From the NCBI RefSeq assembly GCF_003385515.1, contig NZ_QNVT01000017.1, positions 1 to 64,000 on the forward strand: a DNA stretch of 64,000 nucleotides. The letters are read 5' to 3'. The position numbers and the translations under genes are program-made. Below the pieces are notes generated by a model that was not told the DNA's origin, did not search any database, and saw only the letters and a program-made list of their open reading frames with translations. This document shows, piece by piece, positions 8,719-18,169 of the stretch (the first letter of the stretch is position 1; the number at the start of each line of letters is the position of its first letter). This DNA is from Chryseobacterium pennae (lineage in GTDB: Bacteria; Bacteroidota; Bacteroidia; Flavobacteriales; Weeksellaceae).

Positions 8719-9516
8719 CTATTTTATACTTGTAATATTACCACAGAGATTTTCCAGGTGAAAAATTTTATGGAAAGGGCTTTTCACTTCTTTCAGATGT
8801 TCTTTATCCTGAATGAATGTATATCTTGAGGCAATGGAATTCATATCCGAAACAATCACCAGCCAGCATTCATCCACAGAACTATCGTAATAAGGAAATT
8901 TTTCATTTTTCTTTTCAATGAGTTCAAGAATTTTTTCTGAGCAGAGTTCATCAAAAAGATTCATACTGTATTCATGAGTAATGAAAACATTTCTTCTGTG
9001 AAAAGACTTTCTTACACTTTTCACACAGCCTATTCCTTTATTTTTTTTTATACTTTTATAAATATTGATAATATCTTCCTCCTGCTCTTCCAGATTATCC
9101 AGCTTTAGATTCGGGTGAAACTCTAAAAAATAAACACCACGATATTTCGTAGTGTCTTCCTGTTCTAATAGTATTTCTGCCTGACGGAACATTTTATTCA
9201 AAGTACTTTCCATCTTCTTCATTTCCAGATGATTGATCACTTCGGTCAATTCTATTCCGATTTTTTTGTCGTTCAGTTTTGCGATAAAGTCCGGACTTTC
9301 GCAGGTAAGGTTTTCAAATTTCACATCGGGAAAATGATGCATAAAAGAGTTGAGAAGAAGGATCTCCGACTTCTTTCTGTATTTTTCACGGTCATGAAGT
9401 GGGGACTCATCTATGGTACGGTGATACTTCTCTATGGGCTTTTTTTTCAAATGCCGGTTCAGGTAATATAAACTCAGATTCTTAATCAGATCTTCATCAG
9501 AAAACGTCTTTTTCAT
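8719..9516 (-). CDS. uncharacterised protein with a possible PD-(D/E)XK nuclease core
   Basis: I do not recognise a named family for this 265-residue protein. Residues about 52-100 read ILLLNSFMHHF, then ESPDFIA, then GIELTEV. The spacing of PD, then E-L-T after a strand resembles the PD-(D/E)XK core (helix, PD at the end of a strand, ExT/K on the next strand). The rest is rich in K and E with no membrane segment. It is a single gene with 158 bases without genes downstream and about 200 upstream. The nuclease call is inference from pattern only. Confidence 0.55.
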   Translation of the reverse strand: MKKTFSDEDLIKNLSLYYLNRHLKKKPIEKYHRTIDESPLHDREKYRKKSEILLLNSFMHHFPDVKFENLTCESPDFIAKLNDKKIGIELTEVINHLEMKKMESTLNKMFRQAEILLEQEDTTKYRGVYFLEFHPNLKLDNLEEQEEDIINIYKSIKKNKGIGCVKSVRKSFHRRNVFITHEYSMNLFDELCSEKILELIEKKNEKFPYYDSSVDECWLVIVSDMNSIASRYTFIQDKEHLKEVKSPFHKIFHLENLCGNITSIK

Positions 9517-9718
9517 GTGTGATTTTTTTATTTAATTAAACACATGTGGCCATTGGCTTTCACCATTAAAAGTTTTTGATAATCAAAATTTTACACTCTT
9601 AAAGATAGGTAAAAAAACTATTCGACGCTTACTTTTAAAATTAATTTATTGATTAATTAATGTAAAGTTTATTTTCATTATTAATACCTTTGTCTTTTCA
9701 AACACAAACCAGCATTCT

Positions 9719-11386
9719 ATGGATTTTAGGAATTTTAAAACACCCTACAGTATCAATCCCCAATATTCAAAAAAAACAGCCTATTTCTCAATGGAATTTG
9801 CCCTTGAGCAGGTGTTAAAAATATACTCCGGAGGACTTGGCTTTTTGGCTGGATCCCACATGCGAAGTGCCTATAATCTGAAACAGGACCTTATCGGAAT
9901 CGGTATTCTTTGGAAGTTTGGATATTATGACCAGGCCAGAAACCACGATCAGACCTTACAGCCGGTATGGACAAGAAAAATGTACAGCTTTCTTGAGGAT
10001 ACCGGAATAAAATTTCAGATCGAAATTCACAGCGCTCCTGTTTGGGTAAAAGTATGGTATCTTGATCCTGAAATCTTCAATACAGCACCTATGTTTTTTC
10101 TCTCTACAGATGTTCCTGAAAACGATCACGTTTCAAAAACCATCTGCCACAAGCTGTATGATGCGAATGAATCTACTAAACTTGCTCAATATATCTTGCT
10201 TGGAAAAGGAGGTGCCAAATTATTGGATGAAATGAACATAGAAAGGGAGGTTTATCATTTAAATGAAGCACACGGACTTCCGGCAGCATTTTATCTGTTA
10301 AGAAAATACAACGGAGATCTTAACAAGGTTAAAGAAAAGCTGGTTTTCACAACCCATACTCCGGAAGAAGCCGGAAACGAGAAACATAATTTCAAATTAT
10401 GTCATGATATGTCTTATTTCTCTGGCTATAGCATGGAAGAGATAAAGGCTATTGAAGGAACAGATGACGAACGTTTCAATCATTCACTCTGTGCCTTGAA
10501 AATGGCAAGGATGGCCAATGGAGTGTCTCAGCTTCATGGAGTGGTTTCCCGTACTATGTGGAACAAATATCCTGGAATATGTGAAATCACGTCTATTACC
10601 AATGCTCAGGAATTCAAATACTGGGCAGACAAGGCACTTTACAATGCAAAAGATGAAAATGATGATATCATTTTCGATTTCCGTAAAAAGTCTTTAAAGA
10701 AAGAGCTGTTCAGTATTGTAGCAGATCAGACCGGAAACCTTTTCAATCCTAATGTTTTCACTATTGTATGGGCCAGGCGATTTGCAGGCTATAAACGAGC
10801 CGAATTACTTTTACATGATAAAGACAGATTCTATAGGCTTCTGAACAATCCGAAATATCCGGTACAGATCATCTGGGCAGGAAAACCTTATCCAATGGAT
10901 TATTCGGCCATTTCTACGTTCAACACTTTGGTTGAAGAGAGTAAGAATCATAAAAATATGGCTGTTCTTACAGGATATGAACTTTCTTTAAGCAAATCCT
11001 TAAAGCAAGGTTCTGACCTATGGTTAAACAATCCAAGAGTTCCGAGAGAAGCCTCAGGAACTTCAGGAATGGCAGCCGCTATGAACGGTTCTGTCAACTT
11101 ATCAACAGATGACGGCTGGATCCCGGAATTTGCAAAACACAGAGAAAATTCTTTTGTAGTTCCAAAAGCCGATTACCTGAATATGAGCATCTATGAACAG
11201 GATAATTATGATTTAAATACATTATACGAAATCCTTGAAAATGAAATCCTTCCCACTTATTATGATAACCCGGATCAGTGGAGAAAGATTCAGTATAATG
11301 CTATGAACGATGTAAAAGATCACTTCAATAGCGACAGAATGGCGGATGAATATTATAGAGTGCTTTATAATCAGACCAATAATTAA
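9719..11386 (+). CDS. alpha-glucan phosphorylase-like (GT35) protein lacking the PLP lysine
   Basis: A 555-residue member of the short glycogen phosphorylase-like group. It keeps YFSMEFALE, YSGGLGFLAGSH, FTTHTPEEAG, WARRFAGYKRAELL and PREASGTSG. In active phosphorylases the motif continues with methionine, then the lysine that holds pyridoxal phosphate, as in GTSGMKAALNG. Here it reads GTSGMAAAMNG (Ala452 in place of Lys). The phosphorolysis of glycogen is therefore doubtful. A -7 box TACCTTTG lies at 9685-9692. It may be a retaining glycosyltransferase with a changed chemistry or a regulatory protein. Confidence 0.75.
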   Translation: MDFRNFKTPYSINPQYSKKTAYFSMEFALEQVLKIYSGGLGFLAGSHMRSAYNLKQDLIGIGILWKFGYYDQARNHDQTLQPVWTRKMYSFLEDTGIKFQIEIHSAPVWVKVWYLDPEIFNTAPMFFLSTDVPENDHVSKTICHKLYDANESTKLAQYILLGKGGAKLLDEMNIEREVYHLNEAHGLPAAFYLLRKYNGDLNKVKEKLVFTTHTPEEAGNEKHNFKLCHDMSYFSGYSMEEIKAIEGTDDERFNHSLCALKMARMANGVSQLHGVVSRTMWNKYPGICEITSITNAQEFKYWADKALYNAKDENDDIIFDFRKKSLKKELFSIVADQTGNLFNPNVFTIVWARRFAGYKRAELLLHDKDRFYRLLNNPKYPVQIIWAGKPYPMDYSAISTFNTLVEESKNHKNMAVLTGYELSLSKSLKQGSDLWLNNPRVPREASGTSGMAAAMNGSVNLSTDDGWIPEFAKHRENSFVVPKADYLNMSIYEQDNYDLNTLYEILENEILPTYYDNPDQWRKIQYNAMNDVKDHFNSDRMADEYYRVLYNQTNN

Positions 11387-11414
11387 TCTGATATTGCTCC
11401 TTCATCATATAAAT

Positions 11415-11443
11415 AAAAGACCTGGAAAAATTCCAGGTCTTTT
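11415..11443. terminator. bidirectional terminator between convergent genes
   Basis: A perfect 13-bp stem (11415-11427 with 11431-11443) with an AAA loop; the stem ends are A and T runs. It sits between the glucan-phosphorylase-like gene (plus) and the small gene at 11454 (minus). Confidence 0.85.
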
Positions 11444-11453
11444 ATATTTAAAA

Positions 11454-11642
11454 TTACTTACTTCTCTTTTTGGCCGGCACCTTCAGCCCTTTTTCCTTTG
11501 CTTCAGAAATACCGATAGCTACAGCCTGTTTTCTGCTCGTTACTTTTTTTCCGGAAGAAGATTTCAATTTCCCTTCCTTGAATTCATGCATTACTTTTCC
11601 TACTTTGTCCTGAGCTTTGTCTGAATATTTGGTTTTGCTCAT
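11454..11642 (-). CDS. DUF6496 small basic protein
   Basis: A 62-residue lysine-rich protein with the pattern VGKVMHEFKEGKLKSSSGKK, then RKQAVAIGISEAKEKG, which is the DUF6496 family found in many Bacteroidetes and Proteobacteria. Function is unknown; the composition suggests nucleic acid association or a stress role. It is 11 bases downstream of the gene at 11654 and is probably its operon partner. Confidence 0.85.
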   Translation of the reverse strand: MSKTKYSDKAQDKVGKVMHEFKEGKLKSSSGKKVTSRKQAVAIGISEAKEKGLKVPAKKRSK

Positions 11643-11653
11643 GATAAGAATTT

Positions 11654-12127
11654 TTAAGATTTTGGCAGGGATACCCCCAGTTCATAAACTCTGGCATGTT
11701 TCAAATACTTTGAACGCTCTCTTGATGTCACCGATTGAAACTGATCATTTTTGATCACAATAATTGGGTCTTCTATATTTTCAATTTCAAAGTTGGCAAA
11801 ATATCTTTCATCCGGACTGGTTTTATCATTTTTTGCCTTAATCTTCTGCAGTTCATCTGCATATTTTCTAAATCCGGGATCAGATGAATGGATAAATTTA
11901 TACTCATCGCCTGCATACACATAGTAATGAATTTTCTTCTCTATCAAACCTGCTTCATCTGTAATTTCTGGGTTATCGTTTCCGTCTTTAAACCCTACTT
12001 CCACTAATATTCCACCTTTTTTACTGGCACATTCCTGTGCATCATTAAAACTCGAAAAACCTGTATAAACAATTCGGTCGTTCAATACATATCGGTTCAG
12101 TTTCTGGTTGTATGCATTCGTTTCCAT
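11654..12127 (-). CDS. hypothetical protein, 157 residues
   Basis: I do not recognise the family. The start is taken at the ATG at 12127 (METNAYNQKLNRYVLNDRI), which has an AGGAT ribosome-binding sequence 5 bases upstream; the longer frame would add a basic unconserved stretch. The protein is soluble and rich in charged residues, with the segments KKIHYYVYAGDEYKFIHSSDPGF and FEIENIEDPIIVIKNDQF. It is followed by the DUF6496 gene and is likely cotranscribed with it. Confidence 0.7.
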   Translation of the reverse strand: METNAYNQKLNRYVLNDRIVYTGFSSFNDAQECASKKGGILVEVGFKDGNDNPEITDEAGLIEKKIHYYVYAGDEYKFIHSSDPGFRKYADELQKIKAKNDKTSPDERYFANFEIENIEDPIIVIKNDQFQSVTSRERSKYLKHARVYELGVSLPKS

Positions 12128-12275
12128 AATTATCCTTTTTGATTGATTGGTAATTATATACTTCAATTTTTTTGCCAAATTGCCTTTTTTAAAAAAAATC
12201 ACAACAATGTCTTAGATTTGTTTTATATGGTTATATAAGTAAGATTTATTAAATTTGGAATCATTAAAATTAGAA

Positions 12276-14405
12276 ATGAAAAAACTACTCTTAACTTTGA
12301 CTATAGCAGCGGCATTTCATAATGTGTCAGCCCAGGAAATAACTTTAGATAAAATTTATTCAGGATACTACCGTGGCAAAGGTATTGCCGGGATTACTTC
12401 CATGAAAAACGGTGAAAATTACCTTGTTATTGAGCCGTCAGGAATTGCAAAATATTCTTATAAAACATCTCAAAAAGAAGGAAATATCGTGGATGGAAGC
12501 TTTGAAAGCTACGTATTCTCTGATGATGAGTCTAAAATTCTTTTGCAGAAAGAAAGCCAGCCTATCTACAGACATTCATTCCTGGGAAAATTTGAAGTAA
12601 AAGATTTAAAATCAGGGAAAGTAATCAGCTTAAATGAGGGAAAGCCTGTTCAGGAACCTGGCTTTTCACCTGATGCCACAAAAGTAGCTTTCATTTCTGA
12701 TAACAATTTATTCTATCAGGATCTAGTATCAGGAAAAATCACTCAAATTACTACTGACGGTAAGAAAAACTCTATTCTTAATGGGTTGGCAGACTGGGTA
12801 TATGAAGAGGAATTCGGACATGCAAAACTATATGAATGGACAAAAAATTCTGATGCCATTGTATTTGTAAAATCTGACGAGAGCCAGGTTCCAGAGATTT
12901 ACATTCCTATCTACGGAAAAAATCTTTATCCCACAGAAATGCGTTACAAATATCCTAAAGCTGGAGAAAAAAATTCTGTAGTTTCAGCACAGTTGTACCG
13001 TCTTGATACAGGAAAAGCAATACAGCTGAACTTAGGTTCTTTCAAAAACTATTATATTCCTAATGTTTTACAGACTGCAAAAGCAGATGAAATGGTTTTA
13101 ATAACATCTGAAAGAATTCAAAATGCTTCAGATGTTTTAAAAGTGAATACTAAAACAGGAGCAGTACAGAAATTATTCACAGAAACAGATGATAAGTGGA
13201 TTGAAACAGACAGTCCTACCATTGAATTCCTTGATGATGATTCTTTCCTTTGGGCTTCTGAAAGAGACGGAAACCGCCATTTATATTGGTATGATAAAGA
13301 TGGTAAACTAAAAAAACAGGTTACAAAAGGAAATTGGGAAGTAACAGATTATTATGGTTTCAACCCAAAATCTAAAGAGATCTACGTTCAGACTACAGAA
13401 AAAGGGAGTATCAATAAAGTGGTTTCTAAAGTGAATATTGAAAACGGAAAGTCTCAGCTGATTTCTAATGCGGAAGGAAACAACTCTGCGAATTTCAGTA
13501 AAAACTACAATTATTTCATTGAAACTTCTTCTACTGCTGCAAAACCGTATACTTACATCTTAAAAGACGGTAATGGAAAAACAGTAAAGGAGCTTCAGAA
13601 TAATAATGATCAGCTTCAGAAACTGAAATCCGATAATTTTGTTGAGAAAGAATTCATCACCATTCCTAATGCTGTAGGCGATCAGATGAATGCCTGGGTA
13701 ATGAAGCCTAAAAATTTCGATCCTAATAAAAAGTATCCGTTATTTATGTTCCAATATTCCGGCCCGGGATCCCAGCAGGTTGCCAACTCATGGGACAATG
13801 GAAACGCCATGTGGTTCAATCACCTTGTACAGAAAGGATACATTGTGGCTTGTGTAGATGGACGTGGAACAGGTTATAAAGGAGCAAAATATAAAAAAGT
13901 GACTTATATGAACCTTGGAAAATATGAGATTGAGGACCAGATTACTGCCGCAAAATGGTTCGGAAACCAATCTTATGTTGACAAAAGCAGAATCGGTATG
14001 TTCGGATGGAGCTTTGGAGGTTATATGACCAGCTTAGCCATGACAAAAGGTGCGGATGTATTCAAAATGGGAATTGCTGTAGCACCGGTGACCAACTGGA
14101 GATATTATGATTCAGTATATACAGAAAGATTCATGAGAACGCCTCAGGAAAATCCTGATGGATATGATAAGAATTCTCCTACTGAGTATGCGAACCTATT
14201 GAAAGGAAAATTCCTTTTAATCCACGGAACTGCTGATGATAATGTACATTTCCAAAATTCTATGGAATTATCTGAAGCTTTGATTCAAAATAAAAAACAA
14301 TTTGATTTCATGGCTTACCCGGATAAAAACCACGGAATCTATGGCGGACAGACAAGACCGCAACTGTTTCAGAAAATGACAGATTTCATCCTGAATAATT
14401 TATAA
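12276..14405 (+). CDS. S9 family dipeptidyl peptidase IV
   Basis: A periplasmic or cell-surface serine peptidase that removes X-Pro (or X-Ala) dipeptides from peptide N termini. The start at 12276 gives a signal peptide (MKKLLLTLTIAAAFHNVSA). The N-terminal beta-propeller carries DWVYEEEFGHA, whose Glu pair binds the substrate amino terminus in DPP IV. The alpha/beta-hydrolase domain has the nucleophile motif GWSFGGYM, the Asp in HGTADDNVHF and the His in KNHGIYGG. A possible -7 box TAAATTTG is at 12250-12257. The following POT transporters would take up the released dipeptides, so this is a peptide-use block. Confidence 0.93.
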   Translation: MKKLLLTLTIAAAFHNVSAQEITLDKIYSGYYRGKGIAGITSMKNGENYLVIEPSGIAKYSYKTSQKEGNIVDGSFESYVFSDDESKILLQKESQPIYRHSFLGKFEVKDLKSGKVISLNEGKPVQEPGFSPDATKVAFISDNNLFYQDLVSGKITQITTDGKKNSILNGLADWVYEEEFGHAKLYEWTKNSDAIVFVKSDESQVPEIYIPIYGKNLYPTEMRYKYPKAGEKNSVVSAQLYRLDTGKAIQLNLGSFKNYYIPNVLQTAKADEMVLITSERIQNASDVLKVNTKTGAVQKLFTETDDKWIETDSPTIEFLDDDSFLWASERDGNRHLYWYDKDGKLKKQVTKGNWEVTDYYGFNPKSKEIYVQTTEKGSINKVVSKVNIENGKSQLISNAEGNNSANFSKNYNYFIETSSTAAKPYTYILKDGNGKTVKELQNNNDQLQKLKSDNFVEKEFITIPNAVGDQMNAWVMKPKNFDPNKKYPLFMFQYSGPGSQQVANSWDNGNAMWFNHLVQKGYIVACVDGRGTGYKGAKYKKVTYMNLGKYEIEDQITAAKWFGNQSYVDKSRIGMFGWSFGGYMTSLAMTKGADVFKMGIAVAPVTNWRYYDSVYTERFMRTPQENPDGYDKNSPTEYANLLKGKFLLIHGTADDNVHFQNSMELSEALIQNKKQFDFMAYPDKNHGIYGGQTRPQLFQKMTDFILNNL

Positions 14406-14438
14406 ATCAAGCCGCGAATTTACACAGTCCAATAATAT

Positions 14439-14475
14439 AATAAGGCATCTCACTATTGAGATGCCTTATTATATT
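14439..14475 (+). terminator. terminator after the DPP IV gene
   Basis: A perfect 14-bp stem (14439-14452 with 14457-14470) with a CTAT loop, followed by an AT-rich tail. It shows that the next gene does not start at the upstream ATG-like codons near 14461. Confidence 0.8.
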
Positions 14476-14562
14476 TATTTCATTAATCATTTAGGGCTCT
14501 ATTTATTTATTTTATCAATTGAAATTAAAAACTTATTTTTGGGGAAATTGAAATTTGAATAT

Positions 14563-16218
14563 ATGAAGACTAAACATCCTAAAGGGCTGCCTTATCTTTT
14601 CTTTACAGAAATGTGGGAGCGTTTCGGGTACTACCTGATTCTTGGAATCTTTGTTCTGTATGTCATCGAACCTACCGGTATGAAAGGAGGTCTGGGACTG
14701 CCAGATAAAACTGCTGATGATATTTTCGGAACTTATATTGCATTAACTTATCTTACTCCATTTATTGGAGGATTCTTAGCGGATAGAGTTTTAGGGTATA
14801 TAAAATCTATTTACCTTGGTGGTTTCTTAATGGCTGCCGGATATATAGGAATGGGTGTTTTCAAAGATTTGCCTTTATTCTACTCCTCCCTGGCATTAAT
14901 TATCATTGGTAACGGTTTCTTTAAACCTACTATTTCTACCCTTTTAGGAAATCTTTATTCTGAAGAACCATATAAAGCAAACAAGGATTCGGGGTATAAT
15001 ATTTTCTATATGGGAATCAATATAGGAGCATTTATCTGTAACATTATTGCAGCATTTATGCGTAATAAGTTCGGTTGGGGTGAAGCTTTCATTACTGCCG
15101 GAGTCGGGATGCTTATCGGGATGGTAATTTTCACGATCGGAAGAAAGCACTATATCCATGCAGCACAGATGAAACCTGTACAGGAAGGTGATACAAAACT
15201 TTCTGAAATCATGCTTAAAGTATTTGTTCCTGCTATTGCTGCCGGAGCTATCGGTTGGTTTATTCCTAACAATATTTTTGGAAGTGACAGTACAGATGCC
15301 TTTATTTTTGCTTGTGTTCCTGTTATTTACTTCTATGCTTCTCTTTACTTTAAAGCTAAGCCTGATGAAAAAGCATCCATTGGTGCATTACTTTCTGTAT
15401 TCCTGATCAGTATGTTCTTCTGGGCAGTTTTCAAACAGAATGGTACCGCTTTAACAAGATGGGCCAATTATTATACAGACAGAAGCGTTCCTGTTTCTTT
15501 GGAAAAGCCTTTGGAAGGAATCTACATGGTTGATGGGAAAAGCTACGAAAACAAAGAAGTTCCTGTGTATGATAACCAATTCCGTTCTCAGAAAGATGAC
15601 AACGGAAATACTAAAAAAGAAACAGGAAAAGATGTTTACTTTAAAAATATCACCCCGGAACAACGTGCTGCTTTAGAAAAAAATCCTGAAAGTAAAGTTT
15701 ACTTATACAATACAGAACTGTTCCAATCCATCAATCCATTCTGGGTGATTGCACTAACTCCGGTTGTGGTAGGGTTCTGGGCGCTGTTAAGAAGAAAAGG
15801 TAAAGAACCTTTAACACCTACCAAGATCGTTCTGGGATTATTTATTTCAGGGTTATCATGCCTTGTCATGGTTCTGGCAGTAATGGCTGGTGACAACGGA
15901 GCTGTAAAAGTTTCTCCTTTATGGCTGGTAGCCAGTTACGGAGTCATCACTATTGGAGAGTTATGTCTTTCACCAATGGGACTTTCATTCGTTTCCAAGC
16001 TTTCCCCTGCAAGGATTACAGCTTTAATGATGGGTGGGTTCTTCCTGGCCAACTCAGTAGGAAATAAACTTTCCGGCATTCTGGCGAGTACATGGTATAA
16101 CTATGAAAACAAAACGAATTATTTCCTTGTGAATTTTGCTTTGTTAATATTTGCTACACTTTTAGGCCTTTCAATGCTAAAAAGATTAAATAAAATCATG
16201 AAGGAAAAAGGACATTAA
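14563..16218 (+). CDS. POT family proton-dependent di/tripeptide transporter
   Basis: A 551-residue inner-membrane symporter for short peptides. Signature features: an N-terminal FFTEMWERFGYY segment (the ExxERFxYY proton-coupling motif), about twelve to fourteen hydrophobic segments, and the GNGFFKPTISTLLG motif. A hydrophilic loop with charged residues (about 330-395) separates the two halves. I start it at 14563 because the longer frame runs through the terminator of the preceding gene. It is the first of three POT paralogues in this region and has its own terminator. Confidence 0.92.
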   Translation: MKTKHPKGLPYLFFTEMWERFGYYLILGIFVLYVIEPTGMKGGLGLPDKTADDIFGTYIALTYLTPFIGGFLADRVLGYIKSIYLGGFLMAAGYIGMGVFKDLPLFYSSLALIIIGNGFFKPTISTLLGNLYSEEPYKANKDSGYNIFYMGINIGAFICNIIAAFMRNKFGWGEAFITAGVGMLIGMVIFTIGRKHYIHAAQMKPVQEGDTKLSEIMLKVFVPAIAAGAIGWFIPNNIFGSDSTDAFIFACVPVIYFYASLYFKAKPDEKASIGALLSVFLISMFFWAVFKQNGTALTRWANYYTDRSVPVSLEKPLEGIYMVDGKSYENKEVPVYDNQFRSQKDDNGNTKKETGKDVYFKNITPEQRAALEKNPESKVYLYNTELFQSINPFWVIALTPVVVGFWALLRRKGKEPLTPTKIVLGLFISGLSCLVMVLAVMAGDNGAVKVSPLWLVASYGVITIGELCLSPMGLSFVSKLSPARITALMMGGFFLANSVGNKLSGILASTWYNYENKTNYFLVNFALLIFATLLGLSMLKRLNKIMKEKGH

Positions 16219-16240
16219 TCCTTGATATTATAAAGAATAG

Positions 16241-16271
16241 AAAGCTGCGGACTGAGTCTGCAGCTTTTTTA
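16241..16271 (+). terminator. terminator after the first POT gene
   Basis: AAAGCTGCGGACT (16241-16253) pairs with GTCTGCAGCTTT (16256-16267) with one mismatch, followed by T residues. Confidence 0.85.
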
Positions 16272-16292
16272 TTTAAAAATAAAATTAAAACC

Positions 16293-16322
16293 TTGCCAAA
16301 AACCCAAAATAAACTATATTTG
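16293..16322 (+). promoter_or_regulatory. promoter of the second POT gene
   Basis: TTG (16293-16295), 19 bases, TATATTTG (16315-16322): a good match to the Bacteroidetes promoter. The ATG of the POT gene follows 34 bases later. Confidence 0.75.
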
Positions 16323-16355
16323 TCAGTCTTAACAAAAATTAACAATAGAATAAAA

Positions 16356-18110
16356 ATGGATAATATTGAAGCAATAAGTCCGAAACCGGATGAATTGGTA
16401 GAGAATAAGAATTCCAGACATCCAAAAGGATTATGGGTTCTATTCGGAACGGAAATGTGGGAGCGTTTCAACTTTTATGGAATGAGAGCACTTTTGACGC
16501 TCTTTATGGTAAATTCCTTATTGATAAAAGAAGCAGATGCAGCCATTATCTATGGTGGATTTTTAGCTTTATGTTATTTAACTCCGCTTTTGGGAGGATT
16601 TATTGCAGATAAATACATTGGAAACAGATTTGCAATTATCGTAGGGGGATCACTTATGGCCATTGGTCAGTTTCTATTATTCATCAGTGCATCAACGTTC
16701 TCTACAGATATTGGAAGTGCTAAGCTTATTATGTGGCTGGCTTTATTTGTTATCATTTTTGGTAATGGTTTTTTCAAACCGAACATTTCATCAATGGTGG
16801 GAAGCCTTTATCCGAAACAGGAAAAATCCAAACTGGATTCTGCTTTCACCATTTTCTATATGGGGATCAATATCGGAGCCTTCTTAGGTCAGTTTATCTG
16901 TCCTTACGTAGGAGATGTGAAAGATGCTACCACTGGAGTAAGAGATATTTTTGCTTTCAAATGGGGATTCTTAGCAGCTTCAATTGCAATGGTAATCGGA
17001 ACTGTAACATTCTTTATTCTTAAAAATAAATATGTAGTAACGCCTGAGGGAAGACCTATCGGAGGATTACCGAAGAACAATTCAACTGCAGATTTTGAAG
17101 AAGGAGAATCTCAGACAGCAAAATTCTCAGGGGGATTCTTAGGAGCAACTGTAGCTATATTTGTTGTTCTATTCTTTATATTCAGATATTTATTGGTAGG
17201 AGAATTCGGATTTAACTCAGTGGAAATGGGGCAAATGATTAAAGGAATCATATATCCATTTATCTATGCTGCTGGTATTTCCTTAGCATTTCTTATCATG
17301 TCTTCTGCTGAAAATAAAATTGAAAGACAGAGAATCTGGGTAATTTATATTGTTTCATTCTTCATTATCTTTTTCTGGGCTGCTTTTGAACAGGCAGGGT
17401 CTTCATTAACGTTTATTGCGGATAACCAGACAGACAGAAATATTTTTGGCTGGAATATGCCTCCTTCAATGGTTCAGATTTTTAATGGTATTTTCGTAGT
17501 TCTGTTAGCAGTTCCTTTCAGTTTATGTTGGGATAAACTGAGAGCAAAAGGGAAAGAGCCGGTATCTCCATTCAAACAAGCAATGGGATTAGCTTTAATT
17601 GCTCTTTCTTATTTTATCATCGCACATAACGTTAAAGATTTAGGAAATTCAGGTCTATTAGCCATCAAATGGTTAATGCTTTTATACTTCATTCAAACTT
17701 GTGGTGAGCTTTGTTTATCTCCAATCGGACTTTCTTTGGTGGGTAAATTAGCTCCAAAAAGATTTGCTTCTTTATTATATGGTGTTTTCTTTATTTCCAA
17801 TGCTGCCGGATATGCTCTGGCAGGTTCATTAGGAGCACTTATTCCTGCAACAGGTGATAAGTTTAAGAAAGCTCAGGAAATTGGGGTAAACTTACAGGAT
17901 GTTTTAGATAAAAAAGTAACTCTTACTACAGATCAGGTTGCAGCATTTGAAAAGGCTCAGCTACCATTACACAACCCTACTTTTGTAGGATTTGAGATTC
18001 ATAACTTATTTGAATTCTTCATGGTATTCGTTGTACTTTGTGGTATTGCTTCTGTAATCTTAGGCTTACTTTCACCTATCTTAAAGAAAATGATGCACGG
18101 TGTAAACTAA
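16356..18110 (+). CDS. POT family proton-dependent di/tripeptide transporter
   Basis: A 584-residue paralogue of the neighbouring transporters with FGTEMWERFNFYGMRA, the GNGFFKPNISSMVG motif and many hydrophobic segments. An extra segment of about 55 residues near the C terminus (about 500-555, before the last helix) contains a predicted loop. The start at 16356 follows an A-rich leader and leaves the promoter outside the coding region. Substrate preference relative to the other two POT proteins cannot be read from the sequence. Confidence 0.92.
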   Translation: MDNIEAISPKPDELVENKNSRHPKGLWVLFGTEMWERFNFYGMRALLTLFMVNSLLIKEADAAIIYGGFLALCYLTPLLGGFIADKYIGNRFAIIVGGSLMAIGQFLLFISASTFSTDIGSAKLIMWLALFVIIFGNGFFKPNISSMVGSLYPKQEKSKLDSAFTIFYMGINIGAFLGQFICPYVGDVKDATTGVRDIFAFKWGFLAASIAMVIGTVTFFILKNKYVVTPEGRPIGGLPKNNSTADFEEGESQTAKFSGGFLGATVAIFVVLFFIFRYLLVGEFGFNSVEMGQMIKGIIYPFIYAAGISLAFLIMSSAENKIERQRIWVIYIVSFFIIFFWAAFEQAGSSLTFIADNQTDRNIFGWNMPPSMVQIFNGIFVVLLAVPFSLCWDKLRAKGKEPVSPFKQAMGLALIALSYFIIAHNVKDLGNSGLLAIKWLMLLYFIQTCGELCLSPIGLSLVGKLAPKRFASLLYGVFFISNAAGYALAGSLGALIPATGDKFKKAQEIGVNLQDVLDKKVTLTTDQVAAFEKAQLPLHNPTFVGFEIHNLFEFFMVFVVLCGIASVILGLLSPILKKMMHGVN

Positions 18111-18131
18111 CTGCATTAACAAAATATGAAT

Positions 18132-18160
18132 AAAACCTCTGCTAAGTCGGAGGTTTTTTT
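18132..18160 (+). terminator. terminator after the second POT gene
   Basis: AAAACCTC (18132-18139) pairs with GAGGTTTT (18150-18157) and a long T run follows. The next start codon is only about ten bases further on. Confidence 0.8.
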
Positions 18161-18169
18161 TATTTTCGT

